Part shown: in pieces, positions 7,079-11,975 of the stretch
How positions within the stretch are numbered: position 1 is the first letter of the stretch
Layout of the letters: each line of letters begins with the position of its first letter
NCBI GenBank assembly: GCA_051027215.1
Contig: JBPCXR010000335.1
Location: forward strand, 1-11,975
Length of the DNA: 11,975 nt
Source: CALHVX01 sp051027215
GTDB lineage: Bacteria > Pseudomonadota > Gammaproteobacteria > Pseudomonadales > Azotimanducaceae
Reading direction: 5' to 3'
Position numbers and translations under genes: made by a program
The notes under the pieces: generated by a model
What the model was told of the DNA's origin: nothing
Database searches by the model: none
What the model saw: the letters and a program-made list of their open reading frames with translations, nothing else

Positions 7079-8305
7079 ATGATCGACTTAGAGCGACCCG
7101 TTAATCTCAATTCCCCTGAGTTCGTGAATAACAAGTGGCAGTGGCTGGAGCGCATTCGGGAAGAAAAGCCCGTGCACAAAGCCAAAATCAGCGTGCTCAC
7201 CCTGTATACCGTGGCGCGCTACGAGGATTGTACAAACATTCTGAAAGACCCACGGGTAGTTCGTAATCGGGCCACCGCAATCGGACGCGGTGGCCGCTTT
7301 CCGTTTCCATTACCGAAGTCGGTGAAGGCGATCTCGGAGAGCATGATCACCGAGGACGATCCCAACCATCGTCGGCTTCGCGAGTTGGTGCGTCGCGCGT
7401 TCCGACCCCAGGAAATTCAACGCATCGAGCACCGAATCGAGCAGTATTCCCATGAGCTGTTGGATACTCTGCCGGAGCACTTCGATCTTCAGTCTCAGTA
7501 TGCGCTGCCCATTCCGGTTCGGATGATCAGCGACATGATGGGTGTGACCGGTGAAGAGATGGTGCAATTTCAGCAGCTGTTCGGCGTATTGACCGAGGGC
7601 TTTAGCGGTTTGCGAATGCTGCGTACATTCGTTTTTGATATGCCAGAAAGCGTAAAGTTTGTGCGCGAGCTGGTGCGCAAAAAGCGTGAAAACCCCGCGG
7701 AAGATATACTGACAGGCCTTATCCAGGCAGAAGCCGATGGCGATTGTTTGAGCGAAGACGAGATCGTTGCGATGGTGTTCCTGCTGGTCATCGCAGGGTT
7801 CGAAACCACGGTGCATCTCATAACCAACGGTGTTGCGACCTTGTTGGAACATCCGGATCAGCTCGAGCGGTTGCGTGCAGACCCAAAGTTAATCGACTCC
7901 GCCGTAGAGGAAATATTACGCCACCGTGGCCCCGTGCAAGGGACCAAACCTCAGTACGCGTGCGAAGACATCACTTTGCATGGTGTCACAATCCCGAAAG
8001 GTAAACCCATTATGCCGCTGCTTGGCGCGGCGAATCATGATCCACGGGTGTTTGCTGATCCGCTTAAGTTCGATATTGCTCGCAGCCCCAACCATCATCT
8101 GGGTTTTGGTCACGGCGTGCACTTTTGCATGGGAGCCCATCTCGCCCGGGCGGAGGCTCGAATCGCCTTACGCAATCTGATTGAACGCTTTCCTGACCTG
8201 CAGCTTGCCGTGAAGGCCTCTGAGCTTGAGTTTCAGCGCATGCCCGGCTGGCATCGATACACGCAGCTACCCGTTGCCGTGCGGCGCGCACGGGCAGCCG
8301 CTTAG
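7079..8305 (+). CDS. Cytochrome P450 (soluble bacterial class)
   Basis: This 408-residue protein is the usual length for a soluble bacterial P450. It has no membrane anchor. The start at ATG 7079 has AGGA at 7068-7071, 7 nt upstream. Landmarks are the C-helix NHRRLR (96-101), the I-helix oxygen-activation segment AGFETT (239-244), the K-helix ExxR as EILR (278-281), the NHDPRVFADP segment, and the haem loop FGHGVHFCMGAHLARAEAR with the axial ligand Cys350. All core residues are intact, so it should be an active haem monooxygenase; the I-helix has the common acid-alcohol variant Glu-Thr. It needs a ferredoxin and ferredoxin reductase, and neither is in the window. It follows the TetR gene by 38 bp and is probably on the same transcript. 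Substrate not deducible. Confidence 0.95.
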   Translation: MIDLERPVNLNSPEFVNNKWQWLERIREEKPVHKAKISVLTLYTVARYEDCTNILKDPRVVRNRATAIGRGGRFPFPLPKSVKAISESMITEDDPNHRRLRELVRRAFRPQEIQRIEHRIEQYSHELLDTLPEHFDLQSQYALPIPVRMISDMMGVTGEEMVQFQQLFGVLTEGFSGLRMLRTFVFDMPESVKFVRELVRKKRENPAEDILTGLIQAEADGDCLSEDEIVAMVFLLVIAGFETTVHLITNGVATLLEHPDQLERLRADPKLIDSAVEEILRHRGPVQGTKPQYACEDITLHGVTIPKGKPIMPLLGAANHDPRVFADPLKFDIARSPNHHLGFGHGVHFCMGAHLARAEARIALRNLIERFPDLQLAVKASELEFQRMPGWHRYTQLPVAVRRARAAA

Positions 8306-8336
8306 CGCAATGCTTGAAGCCGATGGCTGAGCTGAT

Positions 8337-10010
8337 TCAGGCAATGACTCCAGGCAGCACCTGTCCGCGCCGGGCTTCGGTGTAACCGTTCGTTTGATCG
8401 TACGCCACGGCACCACCGACGACTACGGTATCTATGCCAATCGCACTGCGCACGTAGCGACTGCCTTCGCCAGGAACGTCTTGAATGTAGCGCTCCGGGC
8501 CCCGATCCAACGTGTCAGGGTCGAAAATCGCAATGTCGGCAATGTAGCCGGGTTGCAATAACCCTCGATCGGGCAGACCCCAAATGTTTGCAGTATCGGC
8601 GGTGATTTTCTTCACCGCGGCTTCCAGGCTAAGCGCCGCTTCATCCCGAACAAATTTGCTGAACAGATAACCGGTATCACCGTAGGTGGCAAATGACAGA
8701 ATGTGCGCACCGCCGTCGCTTGCGCCGATGTGCACAAGGGGATCTGCCAGCAGGCCACCGACCTTGGCATTGTCGTTGTGTCCCATGTCGGCGAGCAGAA
8801 AGTGAGCTTGCAGGTCTTCTTCGAGCGATAGATCGATCATGGTTTCGACTAGGCCGGTGTTTCGCTGCGCGGCGATTTCGGGCAGGGTCATGCCAACCAG
8901 TGACTGGTTGCCGTCCGTCTGCACCTGACGCAGAACGATTCGTTGCCAGACGTCGGCCATGCCAGCAGCATCTTGTACCAACGCCTTGCGCCGTTCGGCA
9001 TCGGAGAACGCGGCGACGATATCGTCGTGGCTACCGAAGCGCATGATCGCGTACCAGCTGGGCAAGCGAATAAACAGCAGGCTCGGCACCTCAAAGCAAA
9101 AGCTGATGTCGATCGGTCGGGTCTGCACTTGGGGCCAAACGCGTGCGCCGTTGGCGATTTGCTGTCGCACGCGCGCCATGACCTTGTCCACCGCATCGAC
9201 ATCGTCAGCGTTTACAAATAGCGGTGACAGGGTGGTAGGAATGCCGTGCTTGAGCGATAGGTGCGCTAGCTCGTCGACTCGCGCAATGGTTACGTCGGCA
9301 TCGTAGAACTCATGCACGATTTGTAGCATGCGGCCGTATTCGCCTAACACCTCGGCCAGCGCGTCCAACTCGGCAGCATCCGCATAGCGACTGGGAACGG
9401 GCTGTAGGGTTTCATCCATATCGACAAAGCTGGTAGAGAGCCCGATGGCGCCTGCTTGCAAGCACTCTCGGAGCAAGTCTTTGATTCGATCTAGCTCATC
9501 TGGCGTTGCGCTGCGTTGCATTGCCGCATCGCCCATCACCCATAAGCGCAGCACGCTATGACCCACCAGTGGCGCGACGTTAATCGTTAGATCGCGTTTG
9601 ATGCGGGCGATGAACTCAGGAAACGTCTCCCAATCCCAGGTCACCCCTTCTTCAAAAGCCTTCAGCGGCATCTCTTCAATCTGGTTAAACATGCCAACCA
9701 ACTTCATGCGGTGCTCAGCTTTCAATGGCGCCAGCGACAGCGAGCAGTTGCCGGGTACGATGGTGGTAACGCCGTGTTCTAGCGCTGGCTTACAAGCGCC
9801 ATCCCACAATAGCTGTGCATCGAAGTGGGTGTGTGGGTCGATAAAGCCTGGAGAAACGGCTTTACCGTCGGCGTCGATGACCTGTTGTGCGTCGCCCTCG
9901 ACTTTGCCGATTTTGCTGATGCGGCCGTCGCGAACGCCAATATCTCCCGTGAACGCCGGTAGCCCCGAACCATCGATGATGCGGCCATTCTTGATGATCA
10001 GGTCATACAT
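8337..10010 (-). CDS. Amidohydrolase of the N-acyl-D-amino-acid deacylase (D-aminoacylase) family
   Basis: This 557-residue enzyme reads leftwards from ATG 10010-10008, with GGAG (10021-10018) 7 nt upstream. It begins with the small beta domain (YDLIIKNGRIIDGSG), then the metal-binding FIDPHTHFD with His60 and His62, and GNCSLSLAP with Cys89, the residue that bridges or binds zinc in D-aminoacylases. Further on are GHSVLR (150-155), GAIGLSTSF (187-195), VHEF with His233, and HIGASDGGAH with the likely catalytic Asp432. The last 80 residues close the beta domain (GLLQPGYIADIAIFDP). Family members hydrolyse N-acyl bonds of D-amino acids or related cyclic amides, and many relatives in catabolic clusters have unknown substrates. 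It is the last gene of the minus-strand operon, 19 bp after the small gene before it, and converges on the P450 gene with a 31-bp gap. Family sure, substrate not. Confidence 0.92.
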   Translation of the reverse strand: MYDLIIKNGRIIDGSGLPAFTGDIGVRDGRISKIGKVEGDAQQVIDADGKAVSPGFIDPHTHFDAQLLWDGACKPALEHGVTTIVPGNCSLSLAPLKAEHRMKLVGMFNQIEEMPLKAFEEGVTWDWETFPEFIARIKRDLTINVAPLVGHSVLRLWVMGDAAMQRSATPDELDRIKDLLRECLQAGAIGLSTSFVDMDETLQPVPSRYADAAELDALAEVLGEYGRMLQIVHEFYDADVTIARVDELAHLSLKHGIPTTLSPLFVNADDVDAVDKVMARVRQQIANGARVWPQVQTRPIDISFCFEVPSLLFIRLPSWYAIMRFGSHDDIVAAFSDAERRKALVQDAAGMADVWQRIVLRQVQTDGNQSLVGMTLPEIAAQRNTGLVETMIDLSLEEDLQAHFLLADMGHNDNAKVGGLLADPLVHIGASDGGAHILSFATYGDTGYLFSKFVRDEAALSLEAAVKKITADTANIWGLPDRGLLQPGYIADIAIFDPDTLDRGPERYIQDVPGEGSRYVRSAIGIDTVVVGGAVAYDQTNGYTEARRGQVLPGVIA

Positions 10011-10029
10011 AAGTTATCTCCAAAAAGCG

Positions 10030-10260
10030 TTACTGATAGCGGTTGTAGCTGCGCGCCAGCGCGTCACGGACTTGTTGCCAACTCTGACCAATCAACTGCT
10101 CGAGGCCCTGCGCATCGCAATTGTTGAGCAGCGCTTCGCTGGCGTGGCGATCGAGCGCCACTTCGGCTTGGCCGCCATTGTCGTAGCCAACGGTCACGAT
10201 CAACTCTGCCGTACCTTCGTGGGCAGCGGCAAGCCTGACATGGGTAATTGCTGCCGCCAC
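10030..10260 (-). CDS. Small uncharacterised protein, 76 residues
   Basis: I do not recognise this family. The frame runs leftwards to TAA at 10032-10030. The likely start is GTG 10260-10258, four bases after the upstream gene's stop and in a different frame. An ATG at 10299 in the same frame would overlap the upstream gene by 35 bases and add unconvincing residues (MWCLLSHLS). No Shine-Dalgarno precedes the GTG, so translation is probably coupled to the upstream gene. The protein has a beta-rich first half (ELIVTVGYDNGGQAEVALD) and a helical second half (EQLIGQSWQQVRDALARSYNRY). It has no signal peptide or membrane segment. The balanced amino-acid makeup and tight packing in the operon argue that it is real. 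It may act with its neighbour or with the amidohydrolase; nothing in the sequence says how. Confidence 0.6.
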   Translation of the reverse strand: MAAAITHVRLAAAHEGTAELIVTVGYDNGGQAEVALDRHASEALLNNCDAQGLEQLIGQSWQQVRDALARSYNRYQ

Positions 10261-10264
10261 AAAT

Positions 10265-10480
10265 TTAAGCAGGCTGAGGTGGCTCAATAAACACCACATC
10301 GCTGGGCAGGATGGTATTGCCATTGGCGGCGGCAGGACGCATGAAGACATGAAAGTTCCAGCTCTGCAGCTGGCCGACGGCCTCATCGCTGTCCACCTCG
10401 GGCAGTGCCCTCGCGGCCAAGGCAGCCCAGTCTTCTCCCGGCTCCGGTCTCACGAATTTGCGCGCGGGGGCGAGTTCCAT
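10265..10480 (-). CDS. Small protein with LysM-like features, 71 residues
   Basis: The gene starts at ATG 10480-10478 with a good ribosome site, GAGGT (10491-10487), 6 nt upstream, and ends at TAA 10267-10265. The sequence has a loose LysM-like layout: an opening PGEDWAALAARALPE, a middle QLQSWN, and a closing ILPSDVVFIEPP, where LysM domains have GDTLxxIA, a xxN turn and LxxGxxLxIP. The resemblance is by eye and weak. There is no signal peptide, so if it is LysM-like it is not obviously secreted. It lies 87 bp after the LLM oxidoreductase gene and 4 bp before the next small gene, in the same direction. An alternative is that it and the next gene are two pieces of one frameshifted protein, but the clean stop, new start and differing character make two genes more likely. 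Confidence 0.65.
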   Translation of the reverse strand: MELAPARKFVRPEPGEDWAALAARALPEVDSDEAVGQLQSWNFHVFMRPAAANGNTILPSDVVFIEPPQPA

Positions 10481-10567
10481 GGCGTTACCTCAAGTGCATG
10501 AGTCTGACATGGTGATAGCTTACTATACTTTCAAATCTCGGGTTGTGGCGCTGACTCAGCCGGGGCT

Positions 10568-11587
10568 TCATCCCAGCACGAGATCGGCGAAAGTCCGCAG
10601 TTGGTCAATATTGCGGGTAGATACCAACAGCGACGTCACCGGGCTGTCGCGCCATGCTTGTAAGCGATCGCGAATACGCTCGACGGAACCGACCAAAGAG
10701 ATTTCGTCGGCAAGCTCGGTAGGTACCGCGGCGGCGGCTTCGTCCTTCTTGCCTGCCAAAAACAAATCCTGGATGTTCTCCGCCGCTTCTTCAAAGCCCA
10801 TACGCTTTACTAGTTCGTTGTGGAAGTTTCTGGATTTGGCACCCATGCCGCCGATGTACAGCGCCAAATTTTGTTTCAGCGGCTCTAATGCGGCCTCCAC
10901 ATCATCGTTGATGATCACGGCAAGGCCTTGCATGATCTCGAAGCCGGGCTTCGCGTGGGTGATTTGATCGGCATAGACTTCCTGACGGTAAGGCGAGTAG
11001 TACAGCGGTAGCCAACCGTCGGCGATCTCTGCGGTCATGGCGACGTTCTTTGGTCCTTCTGCGCCGAGAAAGATTGGTAGATCCTTGCGTAGTGGATGCG
11101 TAATAGATTTCAGCGGCTTGCCTAGTCCCCAGGATCCTTCGCCGGTGTACGGCAGTGGGTAATGCTCGCCTTCGCTCACAACAGGCGCTTCGCGGGTGAG
11201 CACCTGTCGCACAATGTCGACGTACTCTCGGGTGCGCGAGATCGGTTTACCAAACGGCGCGCCGTACCAGCCCTCCACCACCTGTGGGCCAGAAACGCCC
11301 ATGCCCAAGATGACGCGACCACCCGACAAATGGTCTAACGTCAGTGCAGCCATCGCTGTGGCGGTTGGCGCCCGCGCAGATATCTGGGCAATGCCGGTGC
11401 CGAGACGGATTCGCTCGGTGTGTGCACCGATCCAGGCGAGGGGAGTGAATACGTCGGAACCCCAGGCTTCGGCGGTAAAAACCGCGTCGTAGCCCAAGCG
11501 TTCTGCCTCTTGCGCAATGTCCACCATGCGCGGGTCTGGCCCTGCACCCCAATAACCCAACTGCAACCCTAGCTTCAGCTCGCTCAT
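10568..11587 (-). CDS. LLM-class (luciferase-like) flavin/F420-dependent oxidoreductase
   Basis: This 339-residue TIM-barrel enzyme starts at ATG 11587-11585, with GGGAGG (11598-11593) 5 nt before it. Family signs are the opening LKLGLQLGYWGAGPDP, EAERLGYDAVFTAEAWGSD, ERIRLGTGIAQISARAP, DHLSGGRVILGMGVSGPQVVEGWYG, and the barrel strand LPIFLGAEGPKN. The GYWG start and the GxSGPQVVEG(W/F)YG segment are most like the members usually labelled F420-dependent, but FMN-using relatives exist and the cofactor cannot be fixed by reading. These enzymes reduce or oxidise, or with a reductase oxygenate, carbonyl and ring compounds. It is the first gene of the leftward operon, with a good promoter just upstream, and divergent from the VOC gene. 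Confidence 0.92.
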   Translation of the reverse strand: MSELKLGLQLGYWGAGPDPRMVDIAQEAERLGYDAVFTAEAWGSDVFTPLAWIGAHTERIRLGTGIAQISARAPTATAMAALTLDHLSGGRVILGMGVSGPQVVEGWYGAPFGKPISRTREYVDIVRQVLTREAPVVSEGEHYPLPYTGEGSWGLGKPLKSITHPLRKDLPIFLGAEGPKNVAMTAEIADGWLPLYYSPYRQEVYADQITHAKPGFEIMQGLAVIINDDVEAALEPLKQNLALYIGGMGAKSRNFHNELVKRMGFEEAAENIQDLFLAGKKDEAAAAVPTELADEISLVGSVERIRDRLQAWRDSPVTSLLVSTRNIDQLRTFADLVLG

Positions 11588-11598
11588 GTTCCCCTCCC
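11588..11598 (-). promoter_or_regulatory. Strong ribosome binding site of the LLM oxidoreductase gene
   Basis: Reading leftwards, GGGAGGGG (11598-11591) is followed by AAC and the ATG at 11587. The purine run matches the Shine-Dalgarno consensus well and supports this start over internal ones. Confidence 0.7.
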
Positions 11599-11610
11599 GT
11601 ATGAATTTGT

Positions 11611-11621
11611 GTGATTATCAC
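11611..11621. repeat. Small perfect inverted repeat over the -10 box
   Basis: GTGAT and ATCAC flank a single T, giving an 11-bp perfect palindrome. It covers the -10 of the leftward promoter and lies in the divergent gap, so it could be an operator. At this length chance is possible. Confidence 0.3.
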
Positions 11622-11642
11622 GGTGTTACCAACGTCTGCCAA
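11614..11642 (-). promoter_or_regulatory. Candidate sigma70 promoter of the minus-strand operon
   Basis: Reading leftwards, TTGGCA (11642-11637) and GATAAT (11619-11614) are separated by exactly 17 bases; each matches the consensus at 5 of 6 positions. A start near 11607 would give a leader of about 20 nt holding the ribosome site, then ATG 11587. The -10 box lies inside the small palindrome GTGATTATCAC (11611-11621), a possible repressor site. Confidence 0.6.
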
Positions 11643-11665
11643 CCTTCACAGGCGCCCGTCGCGCC

Positions 11666-11671
11666 AGGGGA
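11666..11671 (+). promoter_or_regulatory. Ribosome binding site that points to the VOC gene start
   Basis: AGGGGA lies 6 bases before ATC 11678. This is the right spacing for initiation there, although ATC is not a standard start codon. No ATG, GTG or TTG lies in frame between the upstream stop (TGA 11612-11614) and GTG 11711. Confidence 0.45.
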
Positions 11672-11677
11672 CTCGCC

Positions 11678-11975
11678 ATCAAACTCGACATCGTCCAGGT
11701 TGCTTATCACGTGACTGACATTCGTCGCGCAGCCAGCGACATGGCGGCCAAATTCGGAGCAGGGCCGTTCTTCATCAACGAGAACATCACCTTGACCTGG
11801 GGCGAACATCGCGGCACGCCCACCAACTTTGTGCACTCCTCGGCCTATGGCCAGTGGGGTGAACTCATGGTGGAGTTCTTCCAGCAGGAAAATGATTCCA
11901 GCAACTCTCCCTATAGAGACATGTTTAGCGCCGATCAAGAAGGCTTACATCACACGGCCATCATGGTTGAAGACA
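11678..11975 (+). CDS. VOC-superfamily (glyoxalase-fold) protein, 3' truncated; unusual start
   Basis: The frame is open from 11615 to the window end, and the visible protein reads like a vicinal-oxygen-chelate protein. It opens with KLDIVQVAYHVTDIRRAA, where the His is a likely metal ligand, then AAKFGAGPFF, and ELMVEFFQQ, where Glu is the usual second ligand. GLHHTAIMVED then starts the second beta-alpha-beta module with another His. The superfamily includes glyoxalase I, methylmalonyl-CoA epimerase and extradiol dioxygenases; the exact role is open. I place the start at ATC 11678 because AGGGGA lies 6 nt before it and homology begins there. In-frame GTG 11711 or ATG 11741 would cut off the first strand and its His. 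It could also be a sequence error (ATG read as ATC). The gene is divergent from the LLM gene. Confidence 0.75.
   Translation, partial: MKLDIVQVAYHVTDIRRAASDMAAKFGAGPFFINENITLTWGEHRGTPTNFVHSSAYGQWGELMVEFFQQENDSSNSPYRDMFSADQEGLHHTAIMVED

Noticed and set aside
8306..8336. Convergent gap with AGCC-GAT-GGCT, possible shared terminator
   Set aside because: The stem is 4 bp with no T run on either strand; too weak to call.
9598..10290. Long plus-strand open frame (230 codons) opposite the amidohydrolase and the 76-residue gene
   Set aside because: Its translation has no recognisable motif, while the minus strand codes a clear amidohydrolase over most of the same stretch; it is an antisense shadow.
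10481..10567. TATAGT on the minus strand in the gap before the 71-residue gene, possible internal promoter
   Set aside because: No acceptable -35 box at 16-18 bp spacing; the gene can be read through from the LLM promoter.
11601..11712. ATG 11601 frame as the N-terminus of the VOC gene through a frameshift
   Set aside because: That frame ends soon at a stop near 11713 and its residues do not resemble a VOC start; the AGGGGA-ATC arrangement explains the gene more simply.

Overview
The window reads as a gene-dense bacterial catabolic (accessory) region with almost no spare DNA; no stretch longer than 300 bases lacks a gene. The organism is most likely a Gram-negative proteobacterium. The clues are a lipoprotein with a classical lipobox, a Tat-exported two-subunit molybdenum hydroxylase of the isoquinoline 1-oxidoreductase (IorAB) type, clear Shine-Dalgarno sites, and moderately GC-rich DNA. 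A marine gammaproteobacterium is my guess from the flavour of the proteins; the sequence does not prove it.

Plus-strand block (1-8305), in order: the C-terminal part of a Baeyer-Villiger flavin monooxygenase; an exported lipoprotein made of two duplicated NTF2/SnoaL-like halves; an acyl-CoA dehydrogenase-fold flavoprotein; the [2Fe-2S] and molybdopterin subunits of an IorAB-type hydroxylase, which overlap by ATGA; a TetR-family regulator whose start region carries a perfect 11+11 palindrome; and a cytochrome P450. All seven genes run the same way with gaps of 69 bp or less, so they probably form one operon with an internal regulated promoter at the TetR gene.

Minus-strand block (11587 down to 8337): an LLM-class (luciferase-like, F420/FMN) oxidoreductase, two small uncharacterised genes, and a D-aminoacylase-family amidohydrolase. 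A good sigma70-type promoter lies just upstream of the first gene. The two blocks converge at 8306-8336. At the right edge a plus-strand VOC (glyoxalase-fold) gene begins, divergent from the LLM gene. It has no ordinary start codon where one is needed.

Taken together, the enzymes (BVMO, P450, Mo hydroxylase, ACAD-like flavoprotein, LLM oxidoreductase, amidohydrolase, VOC) suggest oxidative breakdown of a cyclic, lipophilic or N-containing compound, with at least one step outside the cytoplasm. The substrate cannot be read from the sequence. The points most worth following are the TetR operator and its probable leaderless start, the possible ATC start of the VOC gene, the double-domain lipoprotein beside the exported hydroxylase, the Lys-to-Gln change in the BVMO, and the pair of small unknown genes.
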